DNA from: Microbulbifer flavimaris
GTDB lineage: Bacteria > Pseudomonadota > Gammaproteobacteria > Pseudomonadales > Cellvibrionaceae
NCBI RefSeq assembly: GCF_001641755.2
Contig: NZ_LRFG02000002.1
Coordinates: 558,001 to 622,000 of the forward strand
Reading direction: 5' to 3'
DNA: 64,000 nt
Part shown: positions 9,289-17,496 of the stretch, piece after piece
Numbering within the stretch: position 1 is the stretch's first letter
Layout: every line of letters starts with the position of its first letter
Made by a program: the position numbers and the translations under genes
The notes under the pieces: generated by a model
The model's database searches: none
What the model was told of the DNA's origin: nothing
Seen by the model: only the letters and a program-made list of their open reading frames with translations

Positions 9289-10305
9289 ATGCGTATCATC
9301 CACGTCGATAACCATCAGCAGCGCAAGTACGGTCACACCTCCGTCAGCTGGGCACTCAAACTGTACACGGGACTGGTTCGTGCGGGACACAACGTCCTCG
9401 CCTTCAGCGACCGCGATGTAGCCGCGTTCGAGGCACCCTTTCGTATCCGGGAGCTGGTCAGCCGCAAGAAGGTCAACCAGCGCCTGCTGCAGAGCGTGGA
9501 GGCCTTCGAGCCGGACCTGGTGATCCTCGGTCACTGCGACCTGATCGACAACGAGACCTTTGCCGAGATCCGTCGGCTCCGCCCGCAGACCGTGATCGCC
9601 GCCTGCAATAACGATCCGCTGTTCGTGCCGAGGAACTCGGACAACATCGCCAAACGCTGCGAGATCGCCGATGCCATGTTCGTCTCCACCGGCGTTGAAG
9701 ACCTGAAGCGTTACGAGGGCAAGCGGGCGAGCCTCTGGCACATGCCCAACCCGGTGGACCCCTCGGTGGAAACCGCAGACTGCAGCGCCCACAGCGACCT
9801 GGAGGTGGACCTGCTGTTCTGCAGCAAGGCCCAGGCCTACACCGAGCGCGGCAAGATCGTGCAGTACCTGAAAGAAAACCTGCCGGCGGATCTCAATTTC
9901 CGCACCCCGGGCATGTACGACCAGCCCACCCTATGGGGTCGCGACTACGACCATATCCTCGCCAACAGCAAGATGGGCCTGAACCTGAACCGCCAGGAGG
10001 GCTACCACTGGTATTCCTCCGCGCGCATGGCGCAGCTGGCCGGCAACGGTCTGCTGGTATTCACCCATGCGGGGGCGCGCTTCGAGGAGTTTATGCCGGC
10101 GGAGACCCTGGTCTATTTCGATAGCGAGGAATCTCTGTTGCAACGGATTGTCGAATTCCATTCCGACGACGACAAGCGTCGCGACTGGGCCGGCCGCTGC
10201 CGGGAGTTCTTCCATCGGGAAATCAATAACACCCTGTACGCCCAGTACATTGTCGAAACTTCCATGAACCTGCCATACAGCCACAATTATGTCTGGATCA
10301 AGTAG
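9289..10305 (+). CDS. CgeB-like glycosyltransferase
   Basis: A 338-aa protein resembling glycosyltransferases of the CgeB / Glyco_trans_1_2 type. The N-terminus MRIIHVDNHQQRKYGHTSVS fits a Rossmann-like GT-B domain. The middle has LWHMPNPVDPSVE. The C-terminal part holds SKMGLNLNRQEGYHWYSSARMAQLAGNG, which corresponds to the donor-binding region that in this family reads like 'N..N......S.R..E..A.G'. It is the first gene of a three-gene rightward operon; its end overlaps the next start by 17 bp. The role is presumably in LPS outer core or O-chain synthesis. The family is likely; the substrate is unknown. Confidence 0.75.
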   Translation: MRIIHVDNHQQRKYGHTSVSWALKLYTGLVRAGHNVLAFSDRDVAAFEAPFRIRELVSRKKVNQRLLQSVEAFEPDLVILGHCDLIDNETFAEIRRLRPQTVIAACNNDPLFVPRNSDNIAKRCEIADAMFVSTGVEDLKRYEGKRASLWHMPNPVDPSVETADCSAHSDLEVDLLFCSKAQAYTERGKIVQYLKENLPADLNFRTPGMYDQPTLWGRDYDHILANSKMGLNLNRQEGYHWYSSARMAQLAGNGLLVFTHAGARFEEFMPAETLVYFDSEESLLQRIVEFHSDDDKRRDWAGRCREFFHREINNTLYAQYIVETSMNLPYSHNYVWIK

Positions 10306-11590
10306 TACCACCAATCCACTTCGCGGACTCTATCGCCAACCCGACTCCCGCTGGGTTTCCGGGTTGATCACTTTTACCGGCGTCAGCCTGCTGCTGATGC
10401 TGATCGGTTTCCACCTGCTGCCCAACGTGGGCCGCATCCAGACCATCTTCTATCTGACCCTGCTGCCCGCCACCCTGCTGTTACTGGGCTGGCGGCGGGA
10501 CTGGAGATTTCTGCGCTCCTGGCAGTTTGCCTGCTTTATCAGCGTACCCGTGGTGCTGGCGGTATCGACCCTCTGGGCAGACAACTCGACAGCCACGGTA
10601 GAGCGCGATGTCAGCTTCTACTTCAAGGTGCTGGCCTACTTCTTTCTCTTTTACTGCGCCCTCTACCTGGTGATGGAGCAGCGCGGCGAAGAGATGCTGC
10701 ACCGGTGGTTGCGCTGGCTGATCGCGCTCGGCACGGTTTCCTGTGCCGCTTCACTGGTGGTGTATGGCCTCGATGGTGGCTTCAGCAAGCTCTATCGTAT
10801 CGGCGGCATTTCCATGCAGAACAATATCGACAAGACGGCCATGCTGTACGGCTTTCACGTCATCTTCTGCTGCTACGGCCTGTCCCTGGACTCGCGTCGC
10901 TGGCGCGCACTATCGTGGCTGGGACTGGGCCTCGGCTGTGCCTATATCGTCGTTTCCCAGACCAAGATCCCCATCGTGATGGCCGCCTTTGCCATCTGCC
11001 TGGCGGCAGTCGTAAGTCGCTCCGTGGTGCTGCGTGTGCTGGTGCTGCTGGGGGCGGTCGCAGTCCTGCCTGCAGCCTATCTGCTGCTGTATGGCGACCT
11101 GCCGCTGTTGCACCGCAGTAATGCCTACTCAATCCGGCTGGAGCTGTGGGCCAAGAGCCTGGAGGGTTTCCTGCAGTCGCCGTGGATCGGCAGCGGCCTG
11201 GTGCACAAGCAGTTCATCGAGCTGCACACTGTACTGCCCCACCCACACAATTATTTGCTGGACGTGGCCCGCTTCGCTGGCCTGTTGGGAGTCGCGGCCT
11301 GCGTCTGGCAGGGTGTCGCCATCGCCTGGATCGGCCTGCGTAAAGACCAGCTGCTTAGCTGGGTGCCGGGAATGTACCTGATCTGGTTCGGCTTCGGCGT
11401 CATCGCCATGCTGATCTATGCCCAGCAACCGCTGGTAAAGCCCAGCTATATCTGGATCTTCTACTGGATCCCGCTGGCTGTACTGCTGGTGCGGGACCAG
11501 CTGACCGCCCCGAGAACAGAGACAGCGCGCAGCCAGGAGGCACGCCTGTCACAAACTAGCAATCACGCAACGTTAGAGTCGCACGGATGA
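10289..11590 (+). CDS. O-antigen ligase (WaaL)-like membrane protein
   Basis: A polytopic inner-membrane protein of about 11-12 hydrophobic segments (433 aa) of the O-antigen ligase/polymerase superfamily. Ligases move undecaprenyl-linked glycan onto the lipid A-core at the periplasmic face. The large periplasmic loop carries [13 protein letters not shown]; the HPHN..L motif is characteristic of WaaL/Wzy_C proteins. The gene overlaps its upstream glycosyltransferase by 17 bp and its TGA overlaps the ATG of ugd (ATGA). A polymerase (Wzy) cannot be excluded, but no flippase or chain-length regulator is nearby, which makes ligase more likely. Confidence 0.8.
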   Translation: MSGSSSTTNPLRGLYRQPDSRWVSGLITFTGVSLLLMLIGFHLLPNVGRIQTIFYLTLLPATLLLLGWRRDWRFLRSWQFACFISVPVVLAVSTLWADNSTATVERDVSFYFKVLAYFFLFYCALYLVMEQRGEEMLHRWLRWLIALGTVSCAASLVVYGLDGGFSKLYRIGGISMQNNIDKTAMLYGFHVIFCCYGLSLDSRRWRALSWLGLGLGCAYIVVSQTKIPIVMAAFAICLAAVVSRSVVLRVLVLLGAVAVLPAAYLLLYGDLPLLHRSNAYSIRLELWAKSLEGFLQSPWIGSGLVHKQFIELHTVLPHPHNYLLDVARFAGLLGVAACVWQGVAIAWIGLRKDQLLSWVPGMYLIWFGFGVIAMLIYAQQPLVKPSYIWIFYWIPLAVLLVRDQLTAPRTETARSQEARLSQTSNHATLESHG

Positions 11591-12927
11591 ATGTAACTGT
11601 ATTTGGCACCGGCTATGTAGGCCTGGTGCAAGCTGCTGTGCTGGCGGAGGCCGGCAACAAAGTGGTCTGCATCGATATCGATGAGGACAAGATCACCCGG
11701 CTGAAGCAGGGTCATATTCCCATCTATGAACCGGGCCTGGAGCCGATGGTGAGAGAGAGTATCGCTACCGGCAATCTCTCTTTCTCCACCGATGCCGCTG
11801 TTGGTGTGGAGCACGGGGAATTGATCTTTATCGCCGTGGGCACCCCGCCGGATGAGGATGGCTCTGCGGATCTGCGCCATGTACTCACCGTGGCTGATAC
11901 CATCGCCACCGACATGACAGTGAAGAAATACATCATCAACAAATCCACCGTTCCGGTGGGCACTGCCGACAAGGTGCGCGCGACTGTCACCAAACGCCTG
12001 ACGGAACGCGGCCTCGCTGAATTGCCCTTCGATGTGATCTCCAACCCGGAATTTCTCAAGGAAGGCTCGGCCGTGGCGGACTGCATGCGTCCCGACCGCA
12101 TCATTATCGGCACTTCGGAAAGAGAGTCCGAGCAGAAGCTGCGCCACCTCTATGCGCCCTTCAACCGCAACCATGAAAAAATCCTGGTGATGGATGTAAA
12201 GAGTGCGGAGCTGACCAAGTACGCCGCCAATTGCATGCTGGCCACCAAGATCAGCTTTATGAACGAGATGGCCAATATCGCCGACAAGGTGGGGGCCGAC
12301 ATCGAGGCAGTGCGCCGCGGCATCGGTTCCGATCCGCGCGTAGGCTACCAGTTTATCTATGCCGGCATCGGCTACGGTGGTTCCTGTTTCCCGAAGGACG
12401 TAAAGGCCCTGATCTCCTCAGCCGAACAGCTGGGCCTGTCGGCGGAAATACTCGCGGCGGTGGAATCCCGTAACGAGCAGCAGAAACACTACATGGCCGA
12501 GAAAGTGCTCGAGCATTTCGATGGCGACGTACAGGGTAAGGTGTTCGCCCTGTGGGGACTGTCCTTTAAGCCCAATACCGACGATATGCGCGAAGCCCCC
12601 AGCCGCGTGCTGATGGAACGCCTGTGGGAGAAGGGAGCCCGGGTGCGCGCCTTCGACCCGGAAGCCATGGAAGAGTGCCAGCGTATCTATGGCGACCGCG
12701 AAGACCTGGAACTCTGCGGCACCAAGGAAGCGGCCCTGAAGGGCGCCGACGCCCTGATCGTGGCCACCGAGTGGCAGCAGTTCAAAGCGCTGGATACCGC
12801 CGAAGTCAAAAACCTGCTGAGAGCACCGGTTGTCTTCGATGGCCGCAACCAGTACGAGCCGGAGGAAATGGAAGAGGCTGGCTTCTGCTACTACTGTGTT
12901 GGCCGGCCCGACACCAGCGCCTGCTGA
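11587..12927 (+). CDS. ugd: UDP-glucose 6-dehydrogenase
   Basis: Oxidises UDP-glucose twice with NAD to UDP-glucuronic acid, a precursor for acidic surface sugars or lipid A modification. The NAD-binding start is [25 protein letters not shown] and NKSTVPVGT follow, and the catalytic cysteine is C267 in [11 protein letters not shown]. The C-terminal UDP-binding domain has [19 protein letters not shown]. Length 446 aa is typical. A UDP-ManNAc or GDP-mannose dehydrogenase is less likely, since the Ugd-type GGSCFPKD and KPNTDD match best. It is last in the operon, followed by an intrinsic terminator. Confidence 0.93.
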   Translation: MNVTVFGTGYVGLVQAAVLAEAGNKVVCIDIDEDKITRLKQGHIPIYEPGLEPMVRESIATGNLSFSTDAAVGVEHGELIFIAVGTPPDEDGSADLRHVLTVADTIATDMTVKKYIINKSTVPVGTADKVRATVTKRLTERGLAELPFDVISNPEFLKEGSAVADCMRPDRIIIGTSERESEQKLRHLYAPFNRNHEKILVMDVKSAELTKYAANCMLATKISFMNEMANIADKVGADIEAVRRGIGSDPRVGYQFIYAGIGYGGSCFPKDVKALISSAEQLGLSAEILAAVESRNEQQKHYMAEKVLEHFDGDVQGKVFALWGLSFKPNTDDMREAPSRVLMERLWEKGARVRAFDPEAMEECQRIYGDREDLELCGTKEAALKGADALIVATEWQQFKALDTAEVKNLLRAPVVFDGRNQYEPEEMEEAGFCYYCVGRPDTSAC

Positions 12928-12953
12928 TTTCTGGTGTTTCGCGATCATCGATT

Positions 12954-12980
12954 AGCCCGGGTTTTTCCGGGCTTTTCTTT
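12954..12980 (+). terminator. Intrinsic terminator after ugd
   Basis: A 7-bp stem, AGCCCGG (12954-12960) with CCGGGCT (12967-12973), followed by TTTTCTTT. Confidence 0.8.
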
Positions 12981-13011
12981 ATCTGAATTTCTGAAGGGAT
13001 GGCCCGGTGGC

Positions 13012-13120
13012 GGCGAGGCGCCGGGGGCGACCTCTCGAAAACGCATGAATACATCCCTGTAGCTCCGCTGTGACATCCCTGTCACAGACGGTTTCGAAAG
13101 GTCGCCCCCGACACCCCGCC
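13012..13120 (-). repeat. Palindromic repeat, copy A, with two GGGA hairpins
   Basis: The outer arms 13023-13043 and 13089-13109 (GGGGGCGACC on each strand) pair almost perfectly and extend imperfectly to 13012/13120. Read on the minus strand, the core holds two hairpins. The first is CTGTGACA-GGGA-TGTCACAG (13068-13087, 8 bp). The second is TACA-GGGA-TGTA (13050-13061). The core is a second copy of the sequence at 13291-13357, in opposite orientation. UACAGGGAUGU matches 11 of 12 positions of the CsrA SELEX consensus RUACARGGAUGU when the preceding base is included. Confidence 0.85.
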
Positions 13121-13171
13121 TTCGATTCGAAATTGAGCGCACCACTCCACACCTGCAAGATGAAAACGCCA

Positions 13172-13226
13172 CAACCGAACCAGACCGGTAGAGATACAAC
13201 TCTCTGATCGGACCGGTCTGTAGTTG
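13172..13226. repeat. Palindrome C between the two repeat copies
   Basis: A 9-bp perfect arm CAGACCGGT (13181-13189) pairs with ACCGGTCTG (13212-13220). An inner AGAGA/TCTCT stem (13190-13205) and an outer CAAC/GTTG pair (13172-13175 and 13223-13226) add to it. It is unrelated in sequence to copies A and B but lies midway between them. Confidence 0.75.
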
Positions 13227-13270
13227 CTTGAAGAGTTTGCCCTTCGGAGCCACTGAACGATAAATCTAAG

Positions 13271-13379
13271 GCAGAGTACCGGGTGACTGGTTTCGAAACC
13301 GTCGGCGACAGGGACGTCGCCGCCGGAGCATACAGGGACGTACTTGTGCGTTTTCGAAACCAGTCACCCGGTGCTCAGC
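13271..13379 (+). repeat. Palindromic repeat, copy B, with two GGGA hairpins
   Basis: The outer arms 13279-13298 and 13352-13371 pair perfectly over 20 bp (CCGGGTGACTGG plus TTTCGAAA). The core holds CGGCGAC-AGGGAC-GTCGCCG (13303-13322) and TAC-AGGGAC-GTA (13331-13342). Against copy A (65 nt) the core has 9 substitutions and two 1-nt gaps. Four of the substitutions are two compensatory base-pair changes in the first hairpin (T-A to G-C, T-A to C-G). The outer arms differ completely from copy A yet remain self-complementary. Confidence 0.85.
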
Positions 13380-13490
13380 CGCCACAAAGCGCGCTTGCGG
13401 CCCCGGGGAGCAGTAGGAGATCTTCGAGGCTCAACCGCTGAGGAAGCGAGCCTTCCAATCCTGTTGAAACATCCTGCTCGGCACGCCTAA

Positions 13491-13518
13491 ACAAAAAAGC
13501 CCGGAAAATTTCCGGGCT
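13491..13518 (-). terminator. Intrinsic terminator after ilvE
   Basis: On the minus strand AGCCCGGAAA pairs with TTTCCGGGCT (13498-13518), followed by TTTTTT (13493-13498). Confidence 0.85.
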
Positions 13519-13540
13519 CTCGAATAGATCCAAACAATGA

Positions 13541-14497
13541 TCAGGCGATCTTCGCCGTCACCTCCGGCGGCTGATCGACTACATCGGTCAGCCACCCGCG
13601 ATGCGCCGCGCTGCGACCCTGCACCACGTCAAAGTACAGCTCCTGCAGGCGCCTGGTGATGGGACCGCGGCGGCCCGCTCCGATAGTGCGGCCGTCCAGC
13701 ATGCGGATCGGCAGTACCTCTGCTGCGGTGCCGGTGAAGAAGGCTTCATCGGCGATATAAACCTCGTCGCGGGTAATACGCTTTTCAACCACCTGATAGC
13801 CACACTCGTGCGCAAGCTCGATGACGGTGCTACGGGTGATACCGTCGAGGCAGGAAGTCAGCTCGGGGGTATAGATCACGCCGTCGCTGACGATAAAGAC
13901 ATTCTCGCCACTGCCCTCGGCCACGTAGCCCTCGGGATCCAGCAGCAATGCCTCTTCACAGCCGTTGCGGATGGCCTCCTGCAGCGCCAGCATCGAGTTG
14001 ATGTAATTGCCGTTGGCCTTGGCCTTGCACATGCTGATATTCACATGGTGGCGGGTGTAGGAGGAGGTATTTACCTTAATGCCCAGCTCCCGTGCTTCGG
14101 GGGTCATGTAGCTGGGCCACTCCCAGGCGGCCACGATTACATGGGTCTGCAGGGAATCGGCGCGCAGGCCCATACCCTCAGAACCGTAGAAGACCATCGG
14201 CCGCAGATAGGCTTCGCTCAGGTTATTCTCCCGCACCACCATGCGCTGTGCCTCGTTGAGGGTCTCAGCGTCATAGGGCATGGACATGTTCATGATCTTG
14301 GCGGAGCGAAACAGGCGCCGGGTGTGATCGTGGAGACGAAAGATACTGGCGCCGGCGTCTGTCTCGTAGGCGCGTACCCCCTCAAACACCCCCATCCCGT
14401 AATGCAGGGTGTGGGTCAGTACGTGAACGCGGGCATCCCGCCAGGGAACCAGCTCGCCATCAAACCAGATAACGCCGTCGCGATCGGCAAAAGACAT
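13541..14497 (-). CDS. ilvE: Branched-chain amino acid aminotransferase
   Basis: A class IV PLP aminotransferase that makes Val, Ile and Leu from their 2-keto acids with glutamate. The PLP lysine is K160 in CKAKANGNYINSM, the same position as in E. coli IlvE. GYVAEGSGENVF (about residues 197-208) and the phosphate-binding TGTAAEVLPI near 255 are typical. At 318 aa it is slightly longer than the E. coli enzyme. A good AGGAG lies before the ATG. It follows glnE by 83 bp on the same strand, the order seen in Pseudomonas. It works with ilvD and ilvA, which are elsewhere in this window. Confidence 0.95.
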   Translation of the reverse strand: MSFADRDGVIWFDGELVPWRDARVHVLTHTLHYGMGVFEGVRAYETDAGASIFRLHDHTRRLFRSAKIMNMSMPYDAETLNEAQRMVVRENNLSEAYLRPMVFYGSEGMGLRADSLQTHVIVAAWEWPSYMTPEARELGIKVNTSSYTRHHVNISMCKAKANGNYINSMLALQEAIRNGCEEALLLDPEGYVAEGSGENVFIVSDGVIYTPELTSCLDGITRSTVIELAHECGYQVVEKRITRDEVYIADEAFFTGTAAEVLPIRMLDGRTIGAGRRGPITRRLQELYFDVVQGRSAAHRGWLTDVVDQPPEVTAKIA

Positions 14498-14580
14498 GAG
14501 AAACTCCTACAAATCCGCAAATCGGATTCCTGAAAAACAGTTTATGCACAAAGCACAGCATCCGCAGAAGCGCTCACGCT

Positions 14581-17445
14581 TCAGCCGAAGAGCTGTTGCC
14601 AGTTTGTAGAAACGGTCTTTCTTTCCGCTTTGAACTGGTCACCGTCTACCACTCCCGGCAGCTGTTGTAATGCCAGGCGGTGACCCTCAGATCGGTAGGC
14701 TTTGTAGGCGTCGATCAGATGTCCGGCTTGGTGGGCCGACATCAGGCCTGCCTCATCGAGGCTTTCGAGGATGCGAATGTTATCGGTGTACCGCAGTATC
14801 GAAGGGGCTTTATACGCCCAGGCCAGAGCAGCATATTGAACCATAAACTCGATATCGACAATACCGCCCGGGCCCTGCTTCAGATCGAATGAATCCTTAT
14901 TGCTCTTATCCAGATGCGCGCGCATTTTATCGCGCATCGCCACCACTTCCTCTCGCAATTTCTGCTCGTCGCGCTGCGAACAAAGCAAGTCGAGGCGCAG
15001 CTGGTCAAAATCGCCGCTCAGGCGCTCACTGCCGGCCACGGGGCGCGCTCGCACCAATGCCTGGTGCTCCCAGGTCCAGGCACTCTCCCGCTGGTATTTC
15101 TCGAACGCCGTCAGCGAGGTCACCAGCAGACCGGAATTACCCGAGGGCCGCAGGCGGGTATCCACCTCGTAGAGCGGACCGCTCAGGGTGCGGGTCTGCA
15201 GGATGTGGATCAGCCGCTGCGCCAGGCGGGTGTAGAAGCTGAGGTTGTCGATGGTCCGCTCGCCGCCGGTCGTTCCCTGGGGGTTGGCGTCATGCACGAA
15301 GACGATATCCAGGTCCGAACCATGGCCCAGCTCCAGACCGCCCAGCTTGCCATAGGCAATGATGACAAAGCGCATATCGTCGGCGCTGGCACCTTCCGGC
15401 TCGCCATGTTTCTCCACCACCTGCTGCCAGGCGAGTATCAACGCCTGCTGCAGGATGGCCTCGGCGAGCCAGGTCAGGGAGTCGCTCACCTTCATCAGTG
15501 GCAGCGCGCCGGTGACCTCCTGGGCCGCGATACGCAGCGCCTGCCCCTGTTTGAAATGGCGCAGGGCTTCCATCTGCGCCTCCAGGTCCTCCGGGTCCAC
15601 CCGCAGCATTTCCCGGCGCAGCTCATCGGCAATTTCTGCCGCCGACGAGGGCGCCAGCAGGCGGCGACTGTCCAGCAGCTCGTCCAGCAGGATGGGATGG
15701 CGGGCCAGCTGGTCGGCAATAAAGGGGCTGGCACTGCAGAGCCGCAACAGCTGGCTCAGCACCGGCGGGTTCTCATTGATCAGTACCAGATAAGCACTGC
15801 GGCGCAGGACTGCGCGCACCAGCGGCAAGACCCGCTGCACCGCCAGCAGAGGCTTATCTTCCTGAGCCGCCGCCGCCAGCAGCAGTGGCATAAACTGGTC
15901 GAGCCGCTCCCGCGCGGCATTGGGCAGGGCACGCACCATGGGCGAACAGTGCAGCTCTTCGATGGGCTGCAGGGCCTCCTCGGCGGGCTCAAAACCGGCG
16001 CGTTGCAGGCTCAACAGGTTGACCTCGCGGCTCGACTCGTTGTCGCAACTGGCCCAGAGCCCCTCCCACTCCTCCGCCGCGCTCGGCTCGGCGATTTCCT
16101 CCGGCGGCGCAATGACGATATCGAATTCCCGCTGAATGAGCTGACGCGCCTCGGCCAGATCATCCACTAGCGCCGGCCAGCTGTCCCGGCCCAGGGCATA
16201 GGCCAGCGCTGCGCGATGTTGGTTTTCTGCGGGCAGGGTCTGAGTTTGCTGATCGCGCTCCGCCTGCAGCGCGTGCTCCACCCGCCGCAGCAGTGTGTAG
16301 GCCTGTGCCAGCGCTCCGGCGACACCCTTTTCCAGGTGGCCGTCCCGCTCCAGCAGGGGCAGCAGCTTGAGCAAGTTGCGCTCTCGCAGGGCGGGCTCAC
16401 GGCCGCCCCGGATCAACTGGAAAGCCTGGGCGATGAATTCCACCTCGCGGATACCGCCGCGGCCTAGCTTGATGTTGTCCTCGAGTCCACGCGCCCGCAC
16501 CTGTCGCTGGATCAGTCCCTTCATCTCCCGCAGGGCATCGATGGCACTGAAGTCGATATAGCGGCGATAAGTGAAGGGACGCAGCATTTCCATCAGTTCC
16601 GCACCGAGCCCGGCGTCGCCGGCCACCGGTCTCGCCTTGACCATGGCGTAGCGCTCCCACTCCCGCCCCTGGGTCTGGTAATAGTCCTCCATGGCGGCGA
16701 AGTGGCTCACCAGCGGCCCGCTATCCCCATAGGGACGCAGGCGCATATCCACGCGGAAGACAAAACCGTCGGCGGTCATGGCGTCCAGGGATTTGATGAT
16801 GCGCTGCCCCAGGCGCTGGAAAAACTTCTGGTTTTCCAGTGCTCTCTCGCCATCGGTTTCGCCGGGCTCCGGATAGGCAAAGATGAGATCAATATCGGAG
16901 GAGAGGTTGAGCTCCCGGGCACCCAGTTTGCCCATGCCCAGCACCACCAGGGACTGCGGGTTGCCCTCGCTGTCACGGGGTTCGCCGTAACGGGCCACGA
17001 GGTCGCGATGATGCCAGTCGAGGGCAGTCTGGATACAGGTCTCGGCCAATTCGCTCAACCGGCCGCACACGCGGGGAATCTCCCACTGCCCTGCAAAGTC
17101 ACGCCAGATCGCCTCGGCGGTCACTTGGTTGCGAAGGCGCCGCAGGGCACGATCCAGATCCGCCTCCTCGTCAATGGTGCGCATCCAGTCCGCATCGAGA
17201 CCCAGGTCGTCACTCTCGAGCAGTTGCGGCAGCAGATCCGGCTGGCGACAGCACTGCTGTGCAAAGAAGTCCGAGCCCACGAGGCTGCGGGCGACAGCGA
17301 GCTGCGCCCCGGGAGCGCCCAGGGCCCGGGACACCCTGTCGACCCGCTCTTCACCCGCCGCCTCACACCAGCGCTGCCAGCGCTCCTCCAGCAGAGACTG
17401 CAAATCCGCGGGACAGTGGGCGGCGTCGAACATGGCGTGAATCAT
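14581..17445 (-). CDS. glnE: Bifunctional glutamine synthetase adenylyltransferase / adenylyl-removing enzyme
   Basis: Adenylylates glutamine synthetase when nitrogen is plentiful and deadenylylates it by phosphorolysis when scarce, under PII control. Two nucleotidyltransferase domains are seen. The N-terminal one has LGMGKLGARELNLSSDIDLIF (residues 169-189, adenylyl-removing half). The C-terminal one has YGKLGGLELGHGSDLDIVF at about residue 690 (adenylyltransferase half). Both keep the G-KLG-x4-S-D-x-D pattern. At 954 aa it is full length. ATG 17445 is used; an ATG four codons in at 17433 has a better-placed AAGGA and may be the true start. Confidence 0.95.
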   Translation of the reverse strand: MIHAMFDAAHCPADLQSLLEERWQRWCEAAGEERVDRVSRALGAPGAQLAVARSLVGSDFFAQQCCRQPDLLPQLLESDDLGLDADWMRTIDEEADLDRALRRLRNQVTAEAIWRDFAGQWEIPRVCGRLSELAETCIQTALDWHHRDLVARYGEPRDSEGNPQSLVVLGMGKLGARELNLSSDIDLIFAYPEPGETDGERALENQKFFQRLGQRIIKSLDAMTADGFVFRVDMRLRPYGDSGPLVSHFAAMEDYYQTQGREWERYAMVKARPVAGDAGLGAELMEMLRPFTYRRYIDFSAIDALREMKGLIQRQVRARGLEDNIKLGRGGIREVEFIAQAFQLIRGGREPALRERNLLKLLPLLERDGHLEKGVAGALAQAYTLLRRVEHALQAERDQQTQTLPAENQHRAALAYALGRDSWPALVDDLAEARQLIQREFDIVIAPPEEIAEPSAAEEWEGLWASCDNESSREVNLLSLQRAGFEPAEEALQPIEELHCSPMVRALPNAARERLDQFMPLLLAAAAQEDKPLLAVQRVLPLVRAVLRRSAYLVLINENPPVLSQLLRLCSASPFIADQLARHPILLDELLDSRRLLAPSSAAEIADELRREMLRVDPEDLEAQMEALRHFKQGQALRIAAQEVTGALPLMKVSDSLTWLAEAILQQALILAWQQVVEKHGEPEGASADDMRFVIIAYGKLGGLELGHGSDLDIVFVHDANPQGTTGGERTIDNLSFYTRLAQRLIHILQTRTLSGPLYEVDTRLRPSGNSGLLVTSLTAFEKYQRESAWTWEHQALVRARPVAGSERLSGDFDQLRLDLLCSQRDEQKLREEVVAMRDKMRAHLDKSNKDSFDLKQGPGGIVDIEFMVQYAALAWAYKAPSILRYTDNIRILESLDEAGLMSAHQAGHLIDAYKAYRSEGHRLALQQLPGVVDGDQFKAERKTVSTNWQQLFG

Positions 17446-17496
17446 CCTTAAAGCATGGCCGGAAACAGAAAATTTGGGGTGCTGTGGTCGTGGCCG

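Noticed and set aside
14914-16170. Long plus-strand frame inside glnE
   Set aside because: It lies opposite the glnE coding region, has no family motif and results from GC-rich codon bias.
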